Assembly (NCBI RefSeq): GCF_002115725.1
Contig: NZ_JFKD01000003.1
Coordinates: forward strand, 62,001-126,000
DNA from: Marivita cryptomonadis
GTDB lineage: Bacteria; Pseudomonadota; Alphaproteobacteria; Rhodobacterales; Rhodobacteraceae
DNA length: 64,000 nt
Direction: 5' to 3'
Every line of letters begins with the position of its first letter. The stretch's first letter is position 1. The notes beneath the pieces were generated by a model. The model ran no database searches and was not told the DNA's origin. It saw only the letters and a list, made by a program, of their open reading frames with translations. Below, piece after piece: positions 52,400 to 62,374 of this stretch. The translations under genes were made by a program, and so were the position numbers.

Positions 52400-53487
52400 C
52401 GCATCCAGCTTTGCACAACGTCATCGCCACTTTGCCGAACGGATTTCAGCGCGAAACGCGGAGCTTCCGACAATCGGTCAAGGCCAAGCGCACCCAGCGC
52501 AGGCCGCCCCTCTGCGCCAATGACGACACCGCCCATATGCAAATCCAACTGGTCGACAACATCCGCCGACAGCAGACTGGCGGCCAATTCGCCGCCACCT
52601 TCGCAAAAGACGCGGGTTAAGCCCTGAGCGCCCAGCGCCTGCATCAGTGCCGGGATTTCCACTTGTCTGCCTTGCAAGGGCACACGGATCAGCTTTGCGC
52701 CCCGCGTTGTCCATGCTTCCCGAAGGTCGTCGGGCGCGTCATCTGCGTGACACAACCAAAGTGGTGCGATGTCGAGGGTGCGCGCCAGATTGCCATCCAC
52801 CGGAAAATCCAACTTGCGGGATACCACGATGCGGACAGGTTGCCGAGGCACATCAAACCCGCGCACCGTCAGCAGCGGATCATCCGCGCGCACCGTGCCT
52901 GCACCGACCATCACCGCATCATGTGTTGCGCGCAGGCGATGCACAAAAGCACGGGTCTCAGCGCCCGTGATCCATTGACTGTCCCCACTGGCGGTAGCAA
53001 TCCTGCCGTCGAGGCTTGTTGCAAGCTTGAGTGTCAGTGACGGCCGTCCGGTTTCGATACGACAGAAGAACCCGGCATGATCATCCGCCGCGTCATCGGC
53101 ACAGACACCCGTTACCACCTCGACACCCGCGGCGCGGAGGTGATCAAAACCTTGACCGGACACGCGGGGATCAATGTCGGAAAACGGGGCCACGACGCGC
53201 ACGATGCCCGCCGCGATCAACGCATTTGTGCAGGGTGGGGTCAGCCCGTGATGTGAACAGGGCTCCAGCGTCACATACGCAGTTCCGCCGCGTGCTGCTT
53301 CGCCCGCCTGCTCCAATGCTTCGGTTTCGGCATGTGGACGACCGCTGGGTTGGGTCCAACCTTCTCCAACCACGACGTCACCGTTGACGATGACGCAGCC
53401 CACCGCCGGGTTGGGCCACGTATTTCCAATTCCGCGGCGGCCCAATTCCAGCGCCCGGTGCATATGGCGCGCATCATCCGGGCGCAT
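52375..53487 (-). CDS. ribD: Bifunctional riboflavin biosynthesis deaminase/reductase
   Basis: This 370-residue enzyme has an N-terminal zinc deaminase (GRPHAETEAL and VTLEPCSHHGLTPPC) and a C-terminal NADPH reductase (SLTLKLATSLDGRIATASGDSQWITG, DAVMVGAGTVRADDPLLTVR, FCEGGGELAASLL). It performs the second and third steps of riboflavin synthesis. It starts 9 bp after the nrdR stop on the same strand, so the two form an operon. The final eight codons overlap the end of kpsC in antisense. Confidence 0.96.
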   Translation of the reverse strand: MRPDDARHMHRALELGRRGIGNTWPNPAVGCVIVNGDVVVGEGWTQPSGRPHAETEALEQAGEAARGGTAYVTLEPCSHHGLTPPCTNALIAAGIVRVVAPFSDIDPRVSGQGFDHLRAAGVEVVTGVCADDAADDHAGFFCRIETGRPSLTLKLATSLDGRIATASGDSQWITGAETRAFVHRLRATHDAVMVGAGTVRADDPLLTVRGFDVPRQPVRIVVSRKLDFPVDGNLARTLDIAPLWLCHADDAPDDLREAWTTRGAKLIRVPLQGRQVEIPALMQALGAQGLTRVFCEGGGELAASLLSADVVDQLDLHMGGVVIGAEGRPALGALGLDRLSEAPRFALKSVRQSGDDVVQSWMRQRRQSDA

Positions 53488-53496
53488 GGTGCAATG

Positions 53497-53976
53497 TCAC
53501 TCTTCGGATTTAGGTTTGTCTTTTTCGTTTGGCCGCAATTCGCTGACGAATTTGTCGAAATCGTCGGCTTCCTGAAAGTTCTTGTAAACACTTGCGAAGC
53601 GCACATAGGCAACCGTGTCGATCCGGGCAAGTGTTTCCATCACGATCTCGCCGATCTGTTTGGACGCAATGTCGGTTTCCCCGAGACTCTCAAGGCGCCG
53701 CACAATCCCCGAAATCATCTGGTCAATGCGTTCCGGTTCGATCGGGCGCTTCTGCATCGCCATCCGGATCGAGCGCTCCAGCTTGTCGCGGTCGAAATCC
53801 TCGCGCCTGCCGTTGGACTTGATAACCACGAGGTCGCGCAACTGCACGCGCTCGTAGGTCGTGAAACGGCCTCCACAGGCTGGGCAAAAGCGTCTGCGCC
53901 GAATGGCTACATGATCTTCAGCCGGACGACTGTCCTTCACCTGTGTGTCGATGTTTCCACAAAACGGGCAGCGCAT
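53497..53976 (-). CDS. nrdR: Transcriptional repressor NrdR
   Basis: This 159-residue protein has an N-terminal zinc ribbon ([18 protein letters not shown] and [21 protein letters not shown]). An ATP-cone domain follows ([29 protein letters not shown]). NrdR senses ATP/dATP and represses ribonucleotide reductase genes. The C-terminal lysine-rich tail ([14 protein letters not shown]) is extra. First gene of nrdR-ribD. A perfect DnaA box sits 50 bp upstream of the ATG. Confidence 0.97.
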   Translation of the reverse strand: MRCPFCGNIDTQVKDSRPAEDHVAIRRRRFCPACGGRFTTYERVQLRDLVVIKSNGRREDFDRDKLERSIRMAMQKRPIEPERIDQMISGIVRRLESLGETDIASKQIGEIVMETLARIDTVAYVRFASVYKNFQEADDFDKFVSELRPNEKDKPKSEE

Positions 53977-54026
53977 TGGCCGTTCCCCTCTTTTTATCTC
54001 TGCCTCAAACTGTGGGTTTTCCCCAC

Positions 54027-54035
54027 TTATCCACA
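54027..54035. promoter_or_regulatory. Perfect DnaA box upstream of nrdR
   Basis: TTATCCACA is an exact match to the strong DnaA consensus. It lies within CTGTGG-N15-CCACAG in the nrdR promoter region. One box is not an origin, but it could link nrdR expression to replication. Confidence 0.4.
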
Positions 54036-54146
54036 GCCACTATAGGTCAGCCGCGAGGTTTTGGGTAGAGGGGAATTCAGGCCGCAAACTGTGGTGGTGC
54101 AGAAGCGCCAAGGTAGGGAATTTCCCTGATGTTTCAGGGGATCGGC

Positions 54147-54851
54147 TTACAAGACCGGGGCAACTGACGTGCCTGCGATCAGGTTGGCTTCGCGGTTTTG
54201 CATCCAAGTCTTAATCTCATCCGCTGTAGGATTTGTCGCGTCGATCCATTCGGCACACCACTGCAATTCACGAAGCAGATCGCTGTTCGGAACATTGTCC
54301 AGCCCCCGCTTGGGATCATCCCAGCGTGGGCCACCCAGATAGACGGCCGCGAACATCAGTTTGGCTTTCTGCGGCGGCGTCCCGGATGCAATGAGCGCCT
54401 CAAAGAACATACGGTGCACGTCTTCCCATGCGCGGGTCTGAAACGTTGACAGCGCTTCGTTCCCTACGCCGCAAAACGCGTCATGCAAAGCCGCCGCCAA
54501 AAGGTAGTCGCGGCTTTGGCGATCGCCGATGATGGGCTCGAAAATCGTGGGAATGGACGCGCCGTCGGTTAGCGTTTTGACCGGAGCTGTCCAGACATCC
54601 CCACGCGAGTCGATAAAGGTCAGTTCCTTGGAGGTCGGCAGAAAGGCATGGGCGAACTTCTCGACAAAGACCGGCGATCCGGCCATCTCAAGCGGCGCCC
54701 CAACGAACTTGCATCGCTCTGGCGTCGCGCGAAGGGTCAGGCAACTGCCACCCTCGGTCGCCGCGTATCTGGACAGGTAGAACGGCACCACGGTCACGGC
54801 GGTGAAAAGTACCCCCACACCAAGCAGTCCTGTCCAGATCAGTTTGCGCAT
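54147..54851 (-). CDS. DUF1353-family protein, membrane-anchored
   Basis: This 234-residue protein has one N-terminal membrane helix (LIWTGLLGVGVLFTAVTVVPFYL). The rest is extracytoplasmic, with TLTDGASIPTIFEPIIG and YLLAAALHDAFC, the T-D-G-A-S-I-P and H-D segments of DUF1353. This family occurs in phages and bacteria and has no firm function. ATG 54851 gives a sensible membrane start; a start at 54908 adds 19 polar residues. The C-terminal third (LDNVPNSDLLRELQWCAEW) is unassigned. Confidence 0.75.
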   Translation of the reverse strand: MRKLIWTGLLGVGVLFTAVTVVPFYLSRYAATEGGSCLTLRATPERCKFVGAPLEMAGSPVFVEKFAHAFLPTSKELTFIDSRGDVWTAPVKTLTDGASIPTIFEPIIGDRQSRDYLLAAALHDAFCGVGNEALSTFQTRAWEDVHRMFFEALIASGTPPQKAKLMFAAVYLGGPRWDDPKRGLDNVPNSDLLRELQWCAEWIDATNPTADEIKTWMQNREANLIAGTSVAPVL

Positions 54852-54926
54852 CGTTTCGCCCGTGTTTTGTCGTCGGTCTGGCAGCAGGTCACCAGAGGAG
54901 CGAAACATCGCATTACGGTATCTCGG

Positions 54927-55331
54927 TCAAGACACATGCGCTACCACTCGCCTTGTATGCGGTGGTGACCGGTGTTCGAATAGGAAAATACCCTGCCACG
55001 TTCCAAGCGCCAACTGTCCGTTCGAAACTGGGATCGAAAGGCTCACCGGCAGCAGCGCCGCCTTGATATGTGCAGGCATGTCGTCTGGCCCTTCATAGGT
55101 GTGGGTCAGGTAGGACATGGACGGATCGGTGCTGGGTGGCACGAGACGGTGGAAGAATTCGGTCAAATCGGTCCGAACTTCTGGATCGGCGTTTTCTTGC
55201 ACCAAAAGGCTTGCCGATGTGTGCTGCACAAAAAGAGTGAGCAGCCCTGTACCCGTCACCCAACCCGCAACCGAATGGGTGAATTCGTACAGCCCCGGCC
55301 CATTTGTGTGTATTTGAAAAACGGTCTGCAT
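54927..55331 (-). CDS. YjbQ/UPF0047 family protein
   Basis: This 134-residue protein contains FVQHTSASLLVQENADPEVRTDLTEFFHRLVP, YEGPDDMPAHIKAALLPVSLSIPV and LGTWQGIFLFEHR, the hallmark blocks of YjbQ. Members have a metal-binding histidine site and show weak thiamine-phosphate synthase activity in vitro. The physiological role is unclear. It is divergent from the dienelactone hydrolase at 55415. Confidence 0.92.
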   Translation of the reverse strand: MQTVFQIHTNGPGLYEFTHSVAGWVTGTGLLTLFVQHTSASLLVQENADPEVRTDLTEFFHRLVPPSTDPSMSYLTHTYEGPDDMPAHIKAALLPVSLSIPVSNGQLALGTWQGIFLFEHRSPPHTRRVVAHVS

Positions 55332-55414
55332 AAACGAACAATAGCCACACGCCGCAAGAGCGCTATCCTAACTCACATCGCTGCCGATGCGGCGGCCTGA
55401 CAGGGAGCAAAGAC

Positions 55415-56320
55415 ATGAACGAGATTACCCCGACTAAGCGAATGACGGCCAAGGATTTCGATCAGGAACTGCTTGAGCTGTATGACTATTACGCCCATGG
55501 CCGGATCACCAAGCGCGAATTCCTTGACCGCGCGGGCAAGTTTGCGGTGGGCGGTCTGACCGCTGCAGCGCTGCTGAACATGATGTCGCCGAACTATGCG
55601 CTGGCCGAACAAGTCAGCTTTAACGACCCCGACATCTTACCGGAGTACATCATGTACCCGTCCCCGAACGGACATGGCGAAGTTCGTGGCTACCTTGTGA
55701 GGCCTGCCAACCTGACAGGTCCGGCACCAGCGGTGGTTGTCATTCACGAAAACCGCGGCCTCAACCCCTATATCGAAGACGTGGCACGCCGTGTCGCGAA
55801 GGCGGGTTTTATCGCTCTGGCTCCAGATGGTCTGACCAGTGTCGGAGGCTATCCCGGCAACGATGCGGAAGGCCGCGAACTGCAGCGTACGGTCGATGGT
55901 GAAAAGTTGATGAACGACTTTTTCGCCGCCTACGAATTCCTTGCCGATCACTCCGACACAACAGGCAAGGTCGGCTGTGTCGGCTTCTGCTATGGCGGCG
56001 GCGTCTGCAACGCAATGGCGGTGGCCTATCCCGAATTGGGCGCATCGGTACCGTTCTATGGCCGACAGGCCAGCGCGGCGGATGTACCGAAGATCGAAGC
56101 CCCGTTGCTGATCCATTATGCCGAGCTCGACGAGCGGATCAACGAAGGCTGGCCCGCCTACGAGGCAGCGCTGCAAGAGCATGGCAAAACCTATACCGCG
56201 CACATCTATCCCGGTGTGAACCACGGGTTCCACAATGACAGCACACCCCGCTATGACGAAGCGGCGGCAGATCTCGCATGGGATCGCACTATTGCGTTTT
56301 TCAACGAGCATTTGAGCTGA
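55415..56320 (+). CDS. Dienelactone hydrolase family protein
   Basis: This 301-residue alpha/beta hydrolase has G-F-C192-Y-G-G-G as the cysteine nucleophile elbow, ELDERIN for the acid and VNHGFHND for the histidine, plus [19 protein letters not shown]. Residues 1-65 are a leader with [23 protein letters not shown], likely an export signal or anchor, longer than in cytoplasmic ClcD. AGGGAGC lies before the ATG. A GGTTCC/GGAACC hairpin (56327-56341) follows the stop. Substrate unknown. Confidence 0.9.
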   Translation: MNEITPTKRMTAKDFDQELLELYDYYAHGRITKREFLDRAGKFAVGGLTAAALLNMMSPNYALAEQVSFNDPDILPEYIMYPSPNGHGEVRGYLVRPANLTGPAPAVVVIHENRGLNPYIEDVARRVAKAGFIALAPDGLTSVGGYPGNDAEGRELQRTVDGEKLMNDFFAAYEFLADHSDTTGKVGCVGFCYGGGVCNAMAVAYPELGASVPFYGRQASAADVPKIEAPLLIHYAELDERINEGWPAYEAALQEHGKTYTAHIYPGVNHGFHNDSTPRYDEAAADLAWDRTIAFFNEHLS

Positions 56321-56355
56321 CCTAACGGTTCCGGGGGAACCCGGACCAACCCCTT

Positions 56356-56390
56356 CTGCGTTGGTGCTCTGACATCAGACATCAACGCAG
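56356..56390 (+). promoter_or_regulatory. 5' leader hairpin overlapping the SDR ribosome site
   Basis: CTGCGTTG (56356-56363) pairs with CAACGCAG (56383-56390). Inside it, TCTGA and TCAGA form a second short stem. The 3' arm ends within the AGAGGA ribosome site of the SDR gene, so folding could limit its translation. Confidence 0.4.
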
Positions 56391-56400
56391 AGGACATTTC

Positions 56401-57075
56401 ATGACCCGCAAGACACTCTTCATCACCGGCGCCTCCACTGGCATCGGAGCAGCAACAGCGCGCGCAGCCGTGGAAAAGGGTTGGAATGTCGGCCTCTTTG
56501 CTCGGTCCGAAGACAAGCTAGCCAAGCTGGCCCAAGAATTCGGCGATCACGCACTGGCGCTCCCCGGTGACGCAACCGATCTCGCCTCTCAGACCGATGC
56601 GCTGGCAAAGCTGGCGGATAAATTTGGCGCGGTCGATGCAGCCTTTGCCAATGCGGGCACAGGCCTGAGCGCGTCCGGGACCGAGGCAGGAGACCCCGAA
56701 GAATGGCATAACATGGTGCAACTGAACATCATGGGTCTGCTCTGGACGACAATGGCAGCGATGCCGCACCTCAAGTCCGCCAAGGGGCACCTCTTGATGA
56801 CCGGCTCCGCGGCGGGCCGTCGCCACATCAAAGGGTCGGTCTATGGCGCATCCAAGTGGTTCGTGCATGGCTATGGCGGAAACATCGCAGAGGAAATGCG
56901 CGAATGGGGCGGTCGCTGCACAGTGATCGCGCCCGGCATGGTGGACACCCCGTTCTTCGACGACGCCAAGCCTGACAAGCTGAAGCCTGAAGACGTGGCA
57001 CGGTCGGTGCTCTTTGCACTGAACGCGGACCCACGTGCGACCATTCAGGAAGTCTTTGTGATGCCCACGAATTAA
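56401..57075 (+). CDS. Short-chain dehydrogenase/reductase
   Basis: This 224-residue classical SDR has TGASTGIGAAT (cofactor loop, residues 10-20), AFANAG, LLMTGSAAG and the catalytic Y-G-A-S-K pair near residue 150, then IAPGMVDTPF. It is a cytoplasmic NAD(P)-dependent oxidoreductase. AGAGGA lies 6 nt before the ATG, partly in a hairpin. The small gene at 57086 follows after 10 bp and is probably in the same message. The substrate cannot be told from sequence. Confidence 0.92.
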   Translation: MTRKTLFITGASTGIGAATARAAVEKGWNVGLFARSEDKLAKLAQEFGDHALALPGDATDLASQTDALAKLADKFGAVDAAFANAGTGLSASGTEAGDPEEWHNMVQLNIMGLLWTTMAAMPHLKSAKGHLLMTGSAAGRRHIKGSVYGASKWFVHGYGGNIAEEMREWGGRCTVIAPGMVDTPFFDDAKPDKLKPEDVARSVLFALNADPRATIQEVFVMPTN

Positions 57076-57085
57076 GGAGCGAATT

Positions 57086-57283
57086 ATGACAGCGGAAAAC
57101 TCAGACCCAAGAACCGGCCCCGGCTCCACATTGGACCCAAACCAAGCCGATCGCACCGGCTTTCCTTGGCCCGACAAATTCAAGGACGTGCCGAAAACGT
57201 CGGACAGTCCGAAACAGATAAACCCGGACCCGAAAACAGGCCCGGGTACGACAAGCGATCCCAATCAGGCGGATCGCACGTGA
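57086..57283 (+). CDS. Small disordered protein with a duplicated DPxTGPG-DPNQADRT motif
   Basis: This 65-residue protein lacks hydrophobic segments. Its two ends are copies: SDPRTGPGSTLDPNQADRT (residues 6-24) and PDPKTGPGTTSDPNQADRT (47-65). A linker (GFPWPDKFKDVP) joins them. It is rich in P, D, T and G, so probably disordered. AGGAGCG lies 5 nt before the ATG, and the gene ends 2 bp before a strong terminator. It has no recognisable family; co-transcription with the SDR suggests partnership. Confidence 0.65.
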   Translation: MTAENSDPRTGPGSTLDPNQADRTGFPWPDKFKDVPKTSDSPKQINPDPKTGPGTTSDPNQADRT

Positions 57284-57285
57284 AG

Positions 57286-57314
57286 AAAAGGCGCGCACCA
57301 AGGGCGCGCCTTTT
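57286..57314. terminator. Bidirectional terminator after the small motif-repeat gene
   Basis: AAAAGGCGCGC (57286-57296) pairs with GCGCGCCTTTT (57304-57314) across 7 nt. T and A runs flank both sides, so it ends transcription from the SDR side and from the small gene at 57318. Confidence 0.9.
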
Positions 57315-57317
57315 GCG

Positions 57318-57485
57318 TCAGGATGTGCCTGTCGGGGTCGTGGCCACCACCGGGCCGGTGGATGGCTCCGGCAGGACAGTGTCCACAATATCTCCGGCAC
57401 TTTGACCGTTCGGAACGTTTGGGTCAGGATACGCCACGGCAGATACCGGCAAGAGCAGGAGCAAAGCAGTCAGGGTGTGTTTCAT
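57318..57485 (-). CDS. Very small exported peptide, proline-rich
   Basis: This 55-residue frame starts MKHTLTALLLLLPVSAVA, a clean signal peptide. The mature part of about 37 residues (YPDPNVPNGQSAGDIV, DTVLPEPSTGPVV) is proline-rich and uncharged. AAAGGA lies 7 nt before the ATG, and the stop lies just before a terminator. No family is recognised. Signal peptide, ribosome site and terminator together support a real gene despite its size. Confidence 0.6.
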   Translation of the reverse strand: MKHTLTALLLLLPVSAVAYPDPNVPNGQSAGDIVDTVLPEPSTGPVVATTPTGTS

Positions 57486-57598
57486 CTGAGTGTCCTTTCA
57501 TGACGCTCAGATGTGCATTCCCCGCCATTACAAAAACGCATATTCGCGCAGAGCCATTGTGCGAGATGGCCCTGTCACGTCTGTGTGAATTCCGGGGC

Positions 57599-57880
57599 TT
57601 ACCTGAAAATACTTTCGCCTTGCTGGTCCACCAGCATGCGCGCTTTATTCAAAGACGCGGCACATGCCTCATCAAAGCTCTGCAAGGTATCTGCACGCAT
57701 CATGAAGTGTGATTTGACCTCGCCATCGATTTCTTTCTCGATGCGCGCACCAATGCGCCACGTGCCGCCATCTTTGACCGGCTCGGGGTACAGCGTGTAA
57801 CCGTTGTGAGTTTCGGCAGGGGTCGAAGGCGGTGTGCTTGATCCACCGCCTCCGCCAAAGAGTTTCTTGAGAAACGACAT
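57599..57880 (-). CDS. HlyU-family protein
   Basis: This 93-residue protein begins MSFLKKLFGGGGGSS. The conserved HlyU core follows: GYTLYPEPVKDGGTWRIGARIEKEIDGEVKSHFMMRADTLQSFDEACAASLNKARMLVDQQGESIF. HlyU in Vibrio is a toxin regulator of a different fold, so the name is only a family label here. It starts 3 bp after the rpoD stop and may be co-transcribed with it. Confidence 0.8.
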   Translation of the reverse strand: MSFLKKLFGGGGGSSTPPSTPAETHNGYTLYPEPVKDGGTWRIGARIEKEIDGEVKSHFMMRADTLQSFDEACAASLNKARMLVDQQGESIFR

Positions 57881-57883
57881 CGC

Positions 57884-59872
<1,989 letters not shown>

Positions 59873-59984
59873 GGATGCTCCTGTCGAGGCGGGGCGATTC
59901 GATTGACCCGAATCAATAGCGCGAATTAGTGATTCGCACACCCGTTTACCCTGTTTCGTTTACGCTTTCCTTAGCAAAACACCG

Positions 59985-61931
59985 TCAACTCCGGGGTTTC
60001 TCGAAGCGAATGGTTTCCATCAAAGCGGCAAATGCGCTGCGTTCTTCTCGATTGATCGCGGCCCCGTTCGGGCCAAGATCATATTCAGCCTTGTCTTCGG
60101 ACTGCGCCTTTTGCGCAATTTGCCGTGCTGCTGCTGCCTGACTCAGTCGCCATGTCAGCGATTCATCTGCAGCACCGTACAAGTCTTCGGCTGCATCGGC
60201 AATTTCGGCATCCAGCCCAATCCCTGCTTCCAGTTTTGCCAACTCTTCGGCGATGGTGAGCCGAGCCAAGTCACGGTCGCCTGCATTGCGGATACACGGT
60301 GTGATCGCGACATGGCGTGCGCGACACAGCTTTTCAAGGGCCGGTTCGCCAAGTAGCGCGTCGGCAGCGGCTTGCACCACGTCCGCCGTTTGGCCCACAT
60401 TCTGCAACAGGCAGGTCCTGAGAACGGCATGATCAGGATCGACGCAGGGAAGGTCTTCCAGCTGAGCTTCGAACTCCGCGATCAAGTCAGGCGTGGCTAG
60501 AAGCGCGGCAAGGATCACCGCTTCACGCAAACGGGTTTCGACGCCCTTGCCTCCCGCAACAAGCAAAGAGGCGCGCGTCCCTTCTGACGGTTTCGTGGGC
60601 AAAGGCGACCCAAAGCGCCGTGTGGTAGACCGGCCCGGTTGCGCAGGTGCGCGGAACAGCCCCCACCTCAGACGTTTGATGTCTTCGCCATAATGGCTGC
60701 GCAGTGACGGGTCCTTGATGGTCCTCAGCTTTTCGCGCAGGGTCTTGTCCAGCGCCGCCTTGCGTTCAGGGCTGTCGAACACCCGGCCTTCGGTTTCGCG
60801 ACGCCAGAGCAATTGAACCATCGGTTGCGCCGTATCCAGCAGGCTGCGCATGGCATCCCGACCTTCCGAGCGGATCAGATCATCAGGATCTTTACCCTCG
60901 GGCAAAAGAACAAAGCGCAGAGATTTCCCAGCCTCAAGAAGTGGCAGCGCCGTATCAATCACGCGGTACGCCGCGCTCAACCCGGCCTTGTCGCCGTCCA
61001 AAGCCATGATCGGTTCGTCCGTGATCCGCCACAGCATCTGCAACTGGGCCTCGGTCACCGCCGTGCCCAATGGCGCAACCGCGGCCTCGAACCCGCCCGA
61101 GGCCAACGCGATTACGTCCATATACCCTTCGGCAACGATCAACGGCTGACCTTTGCCCGCGGCCTCACGCGCTGGACCCTGATTGTAAAGCGTCCGGCTT
61201 TTATCGAAGAGCGGTGTTTCCGGGCTATTGAGATACTTGGCGTTGTCATCCGGGTCCATCGCCCGACCGCCAAAGGCAATGGTCCGCCCGCGCGCATCGC
61301 GGATTGGAAACATGATACGGTTGCGGAATGTGTCGTAGGGTTTGCCGCCTTTTTGCGACGGCTTGGCAAGCCCTACCTCAATGATCTTTTCCGGCGCGAT
61401 CCCCTGCCCTGTCAGATGGTCCCACAGTGTTTGCCAGCCCGGTGCCGCAAAGCCGATGTCGAACCGGTCCTGCGTGGCCTCATCCAAACCACGCCGTGTG
61501 AGGTACTCACGTGCGTCCGATCCGGCCCCACTGCGCAACTGAAGGCGGAAAAAGCGCACGGCTTTTTCCATGACCTCGACCAGCTCAGTGCGATGATCCG
61601 CCTTTTCCTGCGCCTTTGGATCCCGGGCGGGCATAGGCATCCCGGCCTCGGTCGCAAGAATCTCGACCGCTTCCATGAAACCTACGTTTTCGGTTTCACG
61701 GACAAATGAGATGGCATCGCCTTTGGCGTGACAGCCAAAGCAATAGTAATACCCCTTGCGATCATCGACGTGGAAACTGGCTGATTTTTCCTGATGAAAC
61801 GGGCATGGCGCCCACATGTCACCCTTGGCCTGATTGGACTTGCGCGTGTCCCACAGGACCTTGCGCCCCACCACCTGTGACAGGCTGATGCGGGTCCGCA
61901 AATCGTCCAGAAAATTGGGTGGCAGGCTCAT
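59985..61931 (-). CDS. dnaG: DNA primase
   Basis: This 648-residue enzyme has an N-terminal zinc-binding domain (CPFHQEKSASFHVDDRKGYYYCFGC), an RNA polymerase core (IRDARGRTIAFGGRAM) and a TOPRIM domain (LIVAEGYMDVIALASGGF and MALDGDKAG). The C-terminal helicase-binding domain covers about residues 450-640. It makes primers at the replication fork. The start at ATG 61931 is followed by the family N-terminus (SLPPNFLDDLRTRISLSQVVG). The rpoD start is 112 bp downstream. Confidence 0.98.
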   Translation of the reverse strand: MSLPPNFLDDLRTRISLSQVVGRKVLWDTRKSNQAKGDMWAPCPFHQEKSASFHVDDRKGYYYCFGCHAKGDAISFVRETENVGFMEAVEILATEAGMPMPARDPKAQEKADHRTELVEVMEKAVRFFRLQLRSGAGSDAREYLTRRGLDEATQDRFDIGFAAPGWQTLWDHLTGQGIAPEKIIEVGLAKPSQKGGKPYDTFRNRIMFPIRDARGRTIAFGGRAMDPDDNAKYLNSPETPLFDKSRTLYNQGPAREAAGKGQPLIVAEGYMDVIALASGGFEAAVAPLGTAVTEAQLQMLWRITDEPIMALDGDKAGLSAAYRVIDTALPLLEAGKSLRFVLLPEGKDPDDLIRSEGRDAMRSLLDTAQPMVQLLWRRETEGRVFDSPERKAALDKTLREKLRTIKDPSLRSHYGEDIKRLRWGLFRAPAQPGRSTTRRFGSPLPTKPSEGTRASLLVAGGKGVETRLREAVILAALLATPDLIAEFEAQLEDLPCVDPDHAVLRTCLLQNVGQTADVVQAAADALLGEPALEKLCRARHVAITPCIRNAGDRDLARLTIAEELAKLEAGIGLDAEIADAAEDLYGAADESLTWRLSQAAAARQIAQKAQSEDKAEYDLGPNGAAINREERSAFAALMETIRFEKPRS

Positions 61932-62005
61932 GCCAAGAATATCGGGTTTCGATCGCCGAGAGTCCAGTGGGCCAACGACGCAACTGAACTAAGAGGACAA
62001 GAGCG

Positions 62006-62308
62006 CTATTGCGACAGGCAGGTTTGGTAAAGCGCGTTGCTGACCTCTGGTGTCAATTGCTCTTCCGGCAACGAATAAATCCAGTCGACCAATTGTACGG
62101 CCAGCACTTCGTCATTCTTGGACTTGTTTGGAATGGCCCGGATCACGCGCCGTTCCGCGCGACGCACATTTGTCCCGTTTTTCCGTTCGGCCATGATGTT
62201 CGTGGCAATCTGACCGATTTTGCGACACTCGGCTTCCTTGTCTTGCGCCATTGCCGGGACGGACAGGCTGAAGATGAGGGGAACGGAGGCAAGCAGAGTG
62301 CGGATCAT
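62006..62308 (-). CDS. Small exported protein, unknown function
   Basis: This 100-residue protein has a signal peptide (IRTLLASVPLIFSLSVPAMAQ). A mature domain of about 80 residues follows, with two cysteines (EAECRKIG and YQTCLSQ) that could pair, and a helical core rich in basic residues (NIMAERKNGTNVRRAERRVIRAIPNKSK). ATG 62308 is preferred over 62371 because the signal starts there. No family recognised; common in this bacterial group by feel, which is not evidence. Confidence 0.6.
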   Translation of the reverse strand: MIRTLLASVPLIFSLSVPAMAQDKEAECRKIGQIATNIMAERKNGTNVRRAERRVIRAIPNKSKNDEVLAVQLVDWIYSLPEEQLTPEVSNALYQTCLSQ

Positions 62309-62374
62309 GGATGTTCTCGTGAATTGGGCCGGGTCAGGCCAACACCTAACCCAGCCCAATCGGAATGTCATCCG

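Noticed and set aside
54027..54035. Replication origin
   Set aside because: A single DnaA box without an AT-rich unwinding region or further boxes; neighbours are nrdR and a DUF1353 gene.
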